Counted from the stretch's first letter, positions 1 to 6,835 are shown. The stretch is 36,118 nucleotides of DNA from an uncultured Agathobacter sp. (GCA_934365945.1 CAKRNE010000022.1:1-36118), one strand, 5' to 3'. The notes: a model not told the origin generated them from the sequence alone. Numbers and translations: made by a program.

Positions 1-144
1 TGTGGCATATTCTGTGATTATCTGCTTTGATACAAAATATGACACACCTACCAGTACAAGTCCAATCACAATGACAATTGGAAGAATCGTCCCCAGAAGC
101 TTTGTCTTAATGGAAGTTGTTTTCTTTCGTCCTTTTTGTTTCAT
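1..144 (-). CDS. Methyl-accepting chemotaxis protein, N-terminus (partial)
   Basis: Only the first 48 codons are present; the gene runs off the left edge. The product begins with a very basic stretch (MKQKGRKKTT) followed by a single hydrophobic segment around residues 20-38 ending in VSYFVSKQIITEYA. This is the usual start of clostridial methyl-accepting chemotaxis receptors, where the first membrane helix leads into an extracellular sensor domain. The ATG at 144 is preceded by GGGAGAAGG at good spacing. A sigma-A-type promoter lies at 182-210. The sensor, HAMP and signalling domains are outside the window, so the family call rests on the N-terminus alone; another single-pass membrane protein is possible. 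Confidence 0.6.
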   Translation of the reverse strand, partial: MKQKGRKKTTSIKTKLLGTILPIVIVIGLVLVGVSYFVSKQIITEYAT

Positions 145-181
145 TGCCTTCTCCCTTTCTCTCATGTTTTGTATAGTTTAC

Positions 182-210
182 ATTATAAGCCCTTTGTCTA
201 TTTTTCACAA
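182..210 (-). promoter_or_regulatory. Promoter of the chemotaxis receptor gene
   Basis: Minus strand: -35 TTGTGA (205-210), 17-bp spacer, -10 TATAAT (182-187). It points at the ATG at 144. Spacing and the perfect -10 box make it the best candidate in the 145-271 gap. Confidence 0.6.
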
Positions 211-271
211 GCATTCATGATAAAAATGTTCTGCAACCATAAATGTATGAATGGTATGAAAAGCAAAACTT

Positions 272-362
272 TCAAAAATACTCTATAATAAACTCAACTA
301 CTTTCTTAAACTTTCCTTGAATAATCATTCCAATAATTCCCACTATAACAATAATTATTCCT
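272..362 (-). pseudogene. 3' relic of a small membrane protein gene
   Basis: The last 29 codons and stop of a gene closely related to the 64-residue membrane protein at 3938-4132. The DNA at 275-362 matches 3941-4028 with one mismatch by eye, which changes one residue near the C-terminus (KKVVEF versus KKVIEF). The 5' half is missing: the match stops at 362, where the sequence switches within a few bases into the AAA-ATPase-like relic on the other strand. This is a deletion junction joining the 3' parts of two genes that face away from each other in the intact copies. Confidence 0.8.
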
Positions 363-364
363 AA

Positions 365-874
365 CCAAACCGTGAGATAAAAAACCTTTTCATCAAAAAA
401 ATCCGCGAATGGTTCAGCGATACAACCGCAAATGACGGAAAGACACTTGAACAATTCTGCAATGCATTTGTGGAGAGGGATACTGAAAAAATAGAGCAGC
501 TTTTCGGCGATTATCTCTGGAATACAATAAGCATAAGAGATACCGCAGTTGCTAAAGATAAAAAAGAAAATTTCTACCACGGAATCCTGCTCGGTCTGCT
601 GGGCTACAAAGCAAGCTGGCTCATCAAATCAAACACTGGATCGGGCACAGGCTACAGCGATATCCTCGTTGAAGTTCCAAACAACCGAACCGGCATCGTG
701 ATAGAGCTTAAATATGCCGAAAACGGCGATATGGATGCAGCCTGTGATGAGGCACTGAAGCAGATTGAAGAAAAATCATATGTGGATAAGCTGAAGCAGG
801 ATGGCATGCGCAATTTCATCAAATATGGAATTGCATGCTTTAAGAAGGATTGTAAGGTTGTGGTAAGTGAATAA
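365..874 (+). pseudogene. 5'-truncated AAA-ATPase-like/PD-(D/E)XK gene
   Basis: About 169 codons equal to the C-terminal third of the complete copies at 5141 and 12518, starting at PNREIKNLF and ending at CKVVVSE. The whole ATPase domain (Walker A and B) is missing. The PD-(D/E)XK part is intact, with the GYSDILVEV strand and the E-x-K of VIELKYAE. Sequence is nearly identical to the 5141 copy, so the loss is recent or the copy has been converted. An in-frame stop (TAA at 362-364) lies immediately upstream. An internal ATG at 470 (MERDTEKIEQ) could still start a nuclease-only product, but no strong ribosome binding site precedes it. Confidence 0.85.
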
Positions 875-904
875 GGCACTCCATCTGCTTTACGAATTTA
901 TCCA

Positions 905-976
905 TATAAATAACGAAAGGCTCCCGTAGGAGCCTTCTGGACTATGGGCTTCTCAAGTTTCCATAGTGCGATCACT
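905..976 (-). ncRNA. Candidate small RNA (two hairpins)
   Basis: Downstream of a good minus-strand promoter (983-1011), about 70 nt can fold into two hairpins. The first has a 7-bp stem (ACTATGG at 967-961 with CCATAGT at 947-941) and a 13-nt loop. The second has a perfect 8-bp stem AAGGCTCC/GGAGCCTT with a TACG tetraloop (936-917), followed by TCGTTATTTAT, a plausible if imperfect terminator tail. There is no open reading frame of note. I do not recognise a family. The loop text (AACTTGAGAAGCCC) also recalls right ends of some IS200/IS605 elements, so a transposon-derived RNA is the main alternative. Confidence 0.45.
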
Positions 977-982
977 GAGTAT

Positions 983-1011
983 ATCTTAGCCTTTCCAAAC
1001 AAGTTTGTCAA
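983..1011 (-). promoter_or_regulatory. Promoter of the candidate small RNA
   Basis: Minus strand: consensus -35 TTGACA (1006-1011), 17-bp spacer, -10 TAAGAT (983-988). Expected transcription start is near 976. It has the only perfect TTGACA box I paired with a -10 in the left third of the window. From here to 1232 nothing further is visible. Confidence 0.55.
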
Positions 1012-1232
1012 GGAGAATATACCCTTTTTAGTTTATGTGCGTCCACATTAAATAATGCGAGTATTGAGTTAAATACTATAAATGAGCAAATTTGTAAAAT
1101 TGCACAAAACTACACTACAAATTTCATAAATGAATTAAAATTATGGCTTTGCTTTGCACATTGGAAGATGTACTGATACTTTCTGTGTAGATAATGCCAC
1201 ATTTGTACTGATGAAAGCACGCAGAGCTTTGG

Positions 1233-1278
1233 AATTACCGAATGCTTTTCGGGATAGCTGAAAAAGCATTCGGTAATT
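1233..1278. terminator. 17-bp perfect hairpin at a gene 3' end
   Basis: Arms 1233-1249 and 1262-1278 are perfect reverse complements (17 bp) around a 12-nt loop. The right arm runs into the stop codon of the minus-strand membrane protein gene at 1277. No clear T-run follows on the minus strand, so it may be a transcript-stabilising hairpin or a degenerate terminator. The duplicated copy of this gene end (7179) begins inside the right arm, so a recombination breakpoint lies in the hairpin. Confidence 0.6.
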
Positions 1279-2140
1279 ATATTTTTCTTAACAAATCACG
1301 AATATTTAATAGATATAAACAACATAAATATGCGGATAGTATTAAAACTTGAAATCGAGCAGTACCCCTTTGAGTAAAAACAAATATATTTATTCCTATA
1401 ACAAATGACACATCACAAACTATTTCATAAACAAAATTAGATTTAATTACTTTTAATCTCGCAAAATTAAAAAATAAAAATAACAAATTCATTATAACAT
1501 AAACTATTACAAAATTTATCCCAAATTTGTATTCATCAGTAAATATATTTATTATATCTATAATAAATTTCCCACCAAAAAGAAGTATTGTCCAAGACGC
1601 AGATAATGCAATCCACAAATATTTCTTTATATTATCATCACACTTAATCGATTTGTCTCTATTTAAAAACATAGTGATTCGATTATATATATAATTACGT
1701 ATATCCGTTTCCGACTCAATAACACTTTTTCTATTATTAATATCTATTTGATTATTTTCTATATTTACTTTATGCAAAAAATAAATCCAAGCTGTCAAAT
1801 TTATAATAATAATATACGCTATATTTTTCAAAAAATCAATCTCAAAAAAGTCATTCAATATATTTAATCTGCATAATAAAATAATAAATAAAATGCTATA
1901 CCACTTACAAAACTCTATTGTTCTAATATACTGTTTTATATTTGTTAAAATCATTAAACTAAACAATAAACATAATAAGGATATAAAGTCATCTATGTAT
2001 TCGAATTTAAAACACTTATAAAATGCATTATAAAATGTTAATATATTCACACCACTTATTATTGCACTTGCTATTGTTATATTTCTGTTAATACAGTTTT
2101 CTCTTTTCATACCCAATTTTCTACTATAAACTTTTATCAA
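1277..2140 (-). CDS. Polytopic membrane protein, unknown function
   Basis: Product of up to 287 residues, very AT-rich and hydrophobic, with roughly seven membrane segments split by a charged loop around residues 120-165 (EIDFLKN...ESETDIRN). No family is recognised. The longest reading frame starts with TTG at 2140; an ATG at 2110 (MKRENC) is an equally plausible start and neither has a strong ribosome binding site, so the 5' end may have been lost in a rearrangement. The last ~165 bp are duplicated, with a frameshift, at 7179-7343. Located last in a minus-strand block of membrane genes (3420 to 1277). Confidence 0.6.
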   Translation of the reverse strand: MIKVYSRKLGMKRENCINRNITIASAIISGVNILTFYNAFYKCFKFEYIDDFISLLCLLFSLMILTNIKQYIRTIEFCKWYSILFIILLCRLNILNDFFEIDFLKNIAYIIIINLTAWIYFLHKVNIENNQIDINNRKSVIESETDIRNYIYNRITMFLNRDKSIKCDDNIKKYLWIALSASWTILLFGGKFIIDIINIFTDEYKFGINFVIVYVIMNLLFLFFNFARLKVIKSNFVYEIVCDVSFVIGINIFVFTQRGTARFQVLILSAYLCCLYLLNIRDLLRKI

Positions 2141-2210
2141 ATATATTCTTCATATTATTAAAATCAATGGACAAAATGTAATTTTATAATTCTTATCCAC
2201 AGTAATTTTT

Positions 2211-2308
2211 TCATTTCCTTCCTAATTCACTATTTTCTAATATATCAACATTTTTTGAAGAAAATTTTATAAATACACTGTTCGGCATTTGAGTGACCTT
2301 AAAAACCA
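2211..2308 (-). pseudogene. 3' relic related to the membrane protein at 9325
   Basis: In the frame ending at TGA 2211-2213 the DNA encodes VTQMPNSVFIKFSSKN...ENSELGRK. This is almost the C-terminus of the protein at 9325-9951 (ITQMPDSVFIKFSSKN...ENDELGRK). The relic begins near 2308, inside the 3' end of the gene at 2299-3420, which reads the same DNA in another frame and takes its last few residues (YVGF) and stop codon from it. So the upstream gene was joined to the tail of a lost paralogue. Confidence 0.75.
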
Positions 2309-3420
2309 ACATATAAAGTTTTAATATAATCATCAATTTTATTTTTCACATACAATAAAGTATTCCTATACTTGCCCGGAATATTTGCCCAACAGTCATA
2401 TAACAGAATCATATCTTTCTTTTTATTAATTTCCAATTCTTTTTTCCATTGGTATGAATCAATTATTTGAAGAAAATAATCGAAATAATCTCTCCACAAT
2501 TTTGAATATTGTCCTACATATAATTTCATTCTCAGTACAACATTCCGGATATTGCCTACGTAATCCTCATTCTTGCTAAATAGAGCATAAAATACATACA
2601 ATGTAACAATATCAAGTTCCTTTATATCCGGCGAAGTACTGATTTCCTCCGGTTCCATAAAAAGTCTTTTTAATATATTGTTTACATATGCCGGTTCTGT
2701 ATAATCATTATCATATATATTCTTAGCCAGTCTCCTCTTAACCATGCCAAGAACATAGTTTTTATTTATATCATCATCATAGAAATTTTCCACCCTGCAA
2801 TCATCATAAACTTTATTCAAATACAAAGCTCCATTCCCTCTTCTGATGTTGCGAAGCTTGAAATTATCTCCATGAAATTTCCGCTCATAAATCATGTCCA
2901 ATGCTTCAAACTCTGCAAATAAAATAATCACTATCAGCGCTCCTGCCGGTTTAAAGCATAAAAACAAAATCATTACACTAATACCAAAAATATATCTTCC
3001 GATCTTTCTTGCAATTATGCCCTCTCTTAAAATTCGTATCATCTCTTCATATGAAAATCTGTTATACTCTTCATCATCAATAAAATCACAATAAACAACC
3101 TCAGGTTTTTTCCCAATTTTCACCTCAAGCTTCCCATCTACATTATTTATAAGAAAAGGGAAAATGCATAATGGGCACTTTATTGAATACCTGATTCTCA
3201 AATATAAAAATCTACTCAATGCTGTAACCTGTAGCATTATAATATCTGATACTGTAACTGAAATTACAACTATAGTAAACGATACTCTCCAGGTGTAAAA
3301 ATCTCCCTTAGAAAATAAAACTCTGTAATCTAAAAATGTACTGACAACAATCCCCATTATTGAAGTACAAAATATACCAAACCAATAAAATTTTATACAA
3401 TTAATACCATTTTTTAGCAT
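2299..3420 (-). CDS. Membrane protein with large cytoplasmic domain, unknown
   Basis: 373 residues from the ATG at 3420, chosen because GAGGAGG sits 9 nt upstream; the TTG at 3438 lies within or upstream of that site and is unlikely. Membrane helices are visible near residues 8-30, 42-66 and 145-175. The remaining ~200 residues are charged and soluble, with many Tyr/Asp pairs. No family recognised. Expression should come from the promoter at 3453-3481, which has the paired direct repeat at 3489-3522 just upstream. The last codons derive from a relic of another gene (2211-2308), so the natural C-terminus may be lost. Confidence 0.7.
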   Translation of the reverse strand: MLKNGINCIKFYWFGIFCTSIMGIVVSTFLDYRVLFSKGDFYTWRVSFTIVVISVTVSDIIMLQVTALSRFLYLRIRYSIKCPLCIFPFLINNVDGKLEVKIGKKPEVVYCDFIDDEEYNRFSYEEMIRILREGIIARKIGRYIFGISVMILFLCFKPAGALIVIILFAEFEALDMIYERKFHGDNFKLRNIRRGNGALYLNKVYDDCRVENFYDDDINKNYVLGMVKRRLAKNIYDNDYTEPAYVNNILKRLFMEPEEISTSPDIKELDIVTLYVFYALFSKNEDYVGNIRNVVLRMKLYVGQYSKLWRDYFDYFLQIIDSYQWKKELEINKKKDMILLYDCWANIPGKYRNTLLYVKNKIDDYIKTLYVGF

Positions 3421-3452
3421 TATCACCATCCTCCTCAACTGTTGTTAATTTC

Positions 3453-3481
3453 TTTATATCCTATAATCCATATATCTTCAA
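3453..3481 (-). promoter_or_regulatory. Promoter of the 3420 gene block
   Basis: Minus strand: -35 TTGAAG (3476-3481), 17-bp spacer, -10 TATAAA (3453-3458), with the start codon at 3420. The same sequence recurs at 10036-10064. Confidence 0.65.
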
Positions 3482-3488
3482 CCATAAA

Positions 3489-3522
3489 TACATGAATGAC
3501 ACGAATTCGTACATGTTTGACA
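3489..3522 (-). promoter_or_regulatory. Paired direct-repeat operator, copy 1
   Basis: Two direct repeats of TACATGnnTGACA (plus-strand reading) at 3489-3501 and 3510-3522, offset by exactly 21 bp, about two DNA turns. The near repeat ends 7 bp from the -35 box. The palindrome ACGAATTCGT (3501-3510) lies between them. Placement and period match what is known for LytTR-type regulators such as AgrA, which bind paired direct repeats next to -35. The regulator assignment is inference. Confidence 0.55.
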
Positions 3523-3554
3523 TTCAATCAATAATATTCGATTATATAAAAACA

Positions 3555-3609
3555 GTACCACTTATTCTAAATTGTTTTCAACACCTTAAGAATGAGCGGT
3601 ACTTTTTTT
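3555..3609. terminator. Intrinsic terminator, probably bidirectional
   Basis: Stem GTACC-A-CTTATTCT paired with AGAATGAG-C-GGTAC, followed by T7 on the plus strand and GTTTTT on the minus strand. It lies between the minus-strand gene at 3672 and the operator/promoter of the 3420 gene and so insulates the two units. Nearly the same element is at 10136-10190. Confidence 0.75.
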
Positions 3610-3671
3610 GTAACGAATGGTAGAAACATATTTAGCAGACTTATTTCTAAGATAAAAATAACATGAGACTG

Positions 3672-3881
3672 TTATTTATTATTTTTATAATTCTTAATCA
3701 CAATTAACACGCAGCTTATTATTGATAACATACAGCAGAACAGCAATGCAATACATGTCACAATATTCCCTCTGCTCGGATGATTGTAAAAATTCACTCC
3801 ATACATTATCGTTACTATTCCTATGCACGAAGTAATTATTCCTATAACTATCTGTAGCTTTAACAATTTCATTCTATGCAT
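3672..3881 (-). CDS. Small two-helix membrane protein, paralogue A1
   Basis: 69 residues: a basic start (MHRMKLLKLQ), a helix at about 10-28, a short outside loop with Tyr-Asn-His-Pro-Ser-Arg-Gly, and a second helix at about 39-60 ending in NYKNNK. Start at 3881 is supported by GGAGAGG 9 nt upstream. A near-identical copy is at 6906-7115. Size and layout would suit an immunity or small accessory protein, but no family is recognised. It is followed by the terminator at 3555-3609. Confidence 0.6.
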   Translation of the reverse strand: MHRMKLLKLQIVIGIITSCIGIVTIMYGVNFYNHPSRGNIVTCIALLFCCMLSIISCVLIVIKNYKNNK

Positions 3882-3937
3882 CTATAAATTCCTCTCCAGA
3901 TTCAATGTTTCTTTGTTTATTATTTCTTTTGTTCTAA

Positions 3938-4132
3938 TTAAAAATACTCTATAATAAACTCAATTACTTTCTTAAACTTTCCTTGAATAATCATTCCAAT
4001 AATTCCCACTATAACAATAATTATTCCTATATAAAACATAACATATGAATCAATAAACCATGTTGTTATTTCCATTATTGCACATCCTATGACAAAAATC
4101 ATTACTGACAAATTAGAAACTATTTTTTTCAT
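3938..4132 (-). CDS. Small two-helix membrane protein, paralogue B
   Basis: 64 residues with two hydrophobic helices (about 8-28 and 32-50) and an amphipathic basic/acidic tail (GKFKKVIEFIIEYF). The ATG at 4132 has AAGGAGG three bases upstream. The 3' half occurs again as the relic at 272-362. Located between paralogue A1 and the larger membrane protein at 4191, on the same strand and probably the same transcript. Function unknown. Confidence 0.6.
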   Translation of the reverse strand: MKKIVSNLSVMIFVIGCAIMEITTWFIDSYVMFYIGIIIVIVGIIGMIIQGKFKKVIEFIIEYF

Positions 4133-4190
4133 TTATCCTCCTTATTTTGTCCGATAATTTTCATTAGAAAATAATCTCTATTTTTCTTTC

Positions 4191-4781
4191 TTAATCATAA
4201 TTATCTTCATATCTCTTATAGTTATTTGTGGCAAATCTGGCCAACCATGTATCAGGCGGAAGTGTCCATAAAATCACCAAAATCCACACTATGATACCGA
4301 TAGCCCTGTAAATACCACAAAGCTCCGTGCATGGTGCAATATCCAGACACGCAAATACGGAAAAAACACCACAAATAATAAATGCAATACCAAAATACAC
4401 CAGCCAAAAATTATTCTCCCAGCGATTCTCAAAGAAAAACCCTTTTATTTTTCTCCGCTGTAATATAAGCAATACCACACCGGCTATAGTCATCGCTATA
4501 TTAGTCGCCTGATATACATATATTCCCAATATAAATGCAAGTAGTATCGCAGAAATAAAGACTCCGCATATTCTTGCTCCGGCTATGCCATCACTTGACA
4601 CTTCGTCTTTCATGCTGCTCACAGCACCTTTAATCTGTATTATAAAAAACACCAAATAAAACATAAGACCGGCTATCACAAGTCCAAGCCATTTGGGCAA
4701 GCCGAAAACTGCTTCTCCGATAAAGCATCCTATTGCCAAAACACATAATTGTATGAATAAAACTTTTAAATTATTCTTCAT
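4191..4781 (-). CDS. Polytopic membrane protein, paralogue of the 9325 product
   Basis: 196 residues with about six membrane segments, a cytoplasmic loop around residues 50-68, and a C-terminal pattern LPPDTWLARFATNN. The last resembles MPDSVFIKFSSKN in the product of 9325-9951. Both also share a loop of the form K.FF.EN.W.N before the fourth helix, so they look like distant paralogues. The start at 4781 follows a G6 tract. The gene starts 9 nt after the stop of the chimeric ORF at 4791-4943 and should be driven by the promoter at 4979-5007. Function not recognised. Confidence 0.65.
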   Translation of the reverse strand: MKNNLKVLFIQLCVLAIGCFIGEAVFGLPKWLGLVIAGLMFYLVFFIIQIKGAVSSMKDEVSSDGIAGARICGVFISAILLAFILGIYVYQATNIAMTIAGVVLLILQRRKIKGFFFENRWENNFWLVYFGIAFIICGVFSVFACLDIAPCTELCGIYRAIGIIVWILVILWTLPPDTWLARFATNNYKRYEDNYD

Positions 4782-4790
4782 AATCCCCCC

Positions 4791-4943
4791 TTATCTTGTA
4801 ACGAATGGTAGAAACATATTTAGCAGGCTCATTTCTAAGATAAAAATAACATGACAAATACCATATTTCAATAATAACCACGTGAACGTTGCACTTACCC
4901 CCGCGAACGTTGTACTTACCCCAGCAATACCTATTTTTATCAT
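4791..4943 (-). CDS. Chimeric 50-residue ORF from a deleted regulator gene
   Basis: An uninterrupted 50-codon frame. Codons 1-6 (MIKIGI), the upstream AGGT and the promoter are those of the response regulator gene at 12323. After codon 6 the frame runs into the 21-bp tandem repeats (GVSTTFAGVSATFTW) and then the repeat DNA also found at 10188-10270, giving a hydrophobic stretch (LLLKYGICHVIFILEMSLLN) and a stop just before the next gene. It is a by-product of deletion of the kinase/regulator pair. Whether it makes a stable peptide is unknown; it would at least couple translation to the gene at 4781. Confidence 0.4.
   Translation of the reverse strand: MIKIGIAGVSTTFAGVSATFTWLLLKYGICHVIFILEMSLLNMFLPFVTR
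4881..4922. repeat. Two tandem 21-bp repeats
   Basis: Units 4881-4901 and 4902-4922 share CGnGAACGTTGnACTTACCCC, differing at two positions. One complete unit and the start of a second occur at 10274-10303. The 21-bp period equals that of the paired operator repeats, so a binding site is possible, but no promoter is correctly placed next to it. Confidence 0.7.
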
Positions 4944-4978
4944 ATTGTATTATACCTCATGAAATTATCTATAGCTCA

Positions 4979-5007
4979 ATTATAGACAAACTTACAGTAT
5001 TTTTCAA
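4979..5007 (-). promoter_or_regulatory. Orphaned regulator promoter, now reading into 4943-4191
   Basis: Minus strand: -35 TTGAAA (5002-5007), 17-bp spacer, -10 TATAAT (4979-4984). The same sequence drives the response regulator at 12323. Here the regulator is deleted, so the promoter reads into the chimeric ORF and the membrane protein block. Confidence 0.6.
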
Positions 5008-5070
5008 ACAAAATAATTATAACCATAAATGCCCTAAATTTTCACCTAAATTTTATATAGTCAATAGAAA

Positions 5071-5099
5071 TTGTAATTCCTCTAAAAATCAGTTATACT
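5071..5099 (+). promoter_or_regulatory. Promoter of the AAA-ATPase-like gene at 5141
   Basis: Plus strand: -35 TTGTAA (5071-5076), 17-bp spacer, -10 TATACT (5094-5099). Repeated without change at 12448-12476. It is divergent from the promoter at 4979-5007. Confidence 0.65.
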
Positions 5100-5140
5100 A
5101 TATGTGAATGCATCGAACATATTTTAACTGGGAGGCTCAC

Positions 5141-6835
5141 ATGGAAATATTAAAACTGCCTGTTGGAATTGAAAATTTTGAAGATATACGAAGGTCTGGA
5201 TTTTATTATATAGACAAAACTAAGCTTATCGAGCAGACTTTAAACAATTGGAGTAAAGTAACTCTGTTCACCCGTCCAAGGCGCTTTGGAAAGACTCTTG
5301 GCATGAGCATGTTGCGCTCATTTTTCGAGATTGGCACTGACAAATCACTGTTTGACGGATTATATATTTCACAGAATAAGGCTCTTTGTGGTGAGCATAT
5401 GGGCAAATATCCTGTGATATTTATTTCACTTAAGGATGTCGAGGGTTTATCATATGATGAGGCATTTCAGGTATTCTCCAGAATTATAGGAAATGAAATC
5501 AGCAAATTCTCCTTTTTGACAGAAAGTGATAAATTGACAGTTTTAGAAAAAGAACAGTTCAAAGGATTACTTCATATAGAAAAAGGAAAGTTTATTTTTG
5601 ACAAAGATACATTTACCGCTTCTTTAAAGCTTCTTTCCCAGCTTTTATATAAGCATTACGGCAAAAAGGTAGTCATCCTAATAGATGAATACGATGTGCC
5701 ACTCGACAAGGCATACCAGAACGGCTACTACCATGAGATGGTCTCCCTCATCAGGGGCTTGTTCGGACAGGCGCTAAAGACCAATGATTACTTACAGTTT
5801 GCTATTTTGACAGGCTGTCTTCGCATATCGAAAGAAAGCATATTTACAGGATTAAACAATTTTGAAGTCGTTTCAATCACGGATTCAATGTATGACGAGT
5901 GCTTTGGCTTTACAGATAAAGAGGTTCAGGAAATACTTAAGTATTTTAATCTTTCAGAGCATTATGCAGATATAAGGGAATGGTACGACGGATATCATTT
6001 CGGCAACACCGATATCTACTGCCCGTGGGATGTCATAAGATATTGCAAGAGCCTGTGTGCAGATCCTACTGCAAGGCCCCAGGACTTCTGGTCAAATTCA
6101 AGCGGAAATGCTCTGGTCAGAAGCTTCATTGATAAGGCCGATGTCCAGACCAAGGATGAGATTGAGCGTCTGATAGCAGGCGAATACATTGAAAAAGAAA
6201 TATCCCAAGAGCTGACCTATGATGAAATCGACAAAAGCATCGCAAATCTGTGGAGTGTGCTCTTCACCACCGGTTACCTGACCAAGCATGGCATGACTGA
6301 CGATGGCAAGGTGCGTTTATCAATACCAAACCGCGAGATAAAAAACCTTTTTATCAAAAAAATCCGCGAATGGTTCAGCGATACAACCGCAAATGACGGA
6401 AAGACACTTGAAAAATTCTGCAATGCATTTGTGGAGAAGGATACTGAAAAAATAGAGCAGCTTTTCGGCGATTATCTCTGGAATACAATAAGTATAAGAG
6501 ATACCGCAGTTGCTAAAGATAAAAAAGAAAATTTCTACCACGGAATCCTGCTCGGTCTGCTGGGCTACAAAGCAAGCTGGCTCATCAAATCAAACACTGG
6601 ATCGGGCACAGGCTACAGCGATATCCTCGTTGAAGTTCCAAACAACCGAACCGGCATCGTGATAGAGCTTAAATATGCCGAAAACGGCGATATGGATGCA
6701 GCCTGTGATGAGGCACTGAAGCAGATTGAAGAAAAATCATATGTGGATAAGCTGAAGCAGGATGGCATGCGCAATTTCATCAAATATGGAATTGCATGCT
6801 TCAAGAAGGATTGTAAGGTTGTGGTAAGTGAATAA
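5141..6835 (+). CDS. AAA-ATPase-like / PD-(D/E)XK nuclease-like protein, copy 2
   Basis: 564 residues. Residues 1-300 form the AAA-ATPase-like domain: Walker A in TRPRRFGKT (44-52), Walker B ILIDEYD (179-185), then AILTGCLRISKESIFTGLNN (221-240). The C-terminus is a PD-(D/E)XK nuclease-like fold: Asp494 in GYSDILVE and Glu509-Leu-Lys511. This is the two-domain family of AAA-ATPase-like plus PD-(D/E)XK proteins common in Bacteroidetes and Lachnospiraceae; the biological role is not established. Start at 5141 is chosen from GGGAGG 6 nt upstream rather than the ATG at 5108. Most of the gene is nearly identical to the 12518 copy, but two blocks (about 5421-5640 and 5866-6075) differ strongly. Confidence 0.9.
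   Translation: MEILKLPVGIENFEDIRRSGFYYIDKTKLIEQTLNNWSKVTLFTRPRRFGKTLGMSMLRSFFEIGTDKSLFDGLYISQNKALCGEHMGKYPVIFISLKDVEGLSYDEAFQVFSRIIGNEISKFSFLTESDKLTVLEKEQFKGLLHIEKGKFIFDKDTFTASLKLLSQLLYKHYGKKVVILIDEYDVPLDKAYQNGYYHEMVSLIRGLFGQALKTNDYLQFAILTGCLRISKESIFTGLNNFEVVSITDSMYDECFGFTDKEVQEILKYFNLSEHYADIREWYDGYHFGNTDIYCPWDVIRYCKSLCADPTARPQDFWSNSSGNALVRSFIDKADVQTKDEIERLIAGEYIEKEISQELTYDEIDKSIANLWSVLFTTGYLTKHGMTDDGKVRLSIPNREIKNLFIKKIREWFSDTTANDGKTLEKFCNAFVEKDTEKIEQLFGDYLWNTISIRDTAVAKDKKENFYHGILLGLLGYKASWLIKSNTGSGTGYSDILVEVPNNRTGIVIELKYAENGDMDAACDEALKQIEEKSYVDKLKQDGMRNFIKYGIACFKKDCKVVVSE

Noticed and set aside
917..936. Terminator of the ATPase-gene relic (plus strand)
   Set aside because: No T-run follows on the plus strand; the hairpin fits better as the end of the minus-strand small RNA.
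2110..2140. Confident TTG start for the 1277 gene
   Set aside because: No ribosome binding site supports either TTG 2140 or ATG 2110, so the 5' end was left open.
3501..3510. ACGAATTCGT palindrome as the main regulatory site
   Set aside because: It is altered in copy 2, whereas the flanking direct repeats and their spacing are preserved in all three copies.
4881..4922. CRISPR array
   Set aside because: Only two units, directly abutting, with no spacers and no cas genes nearby.
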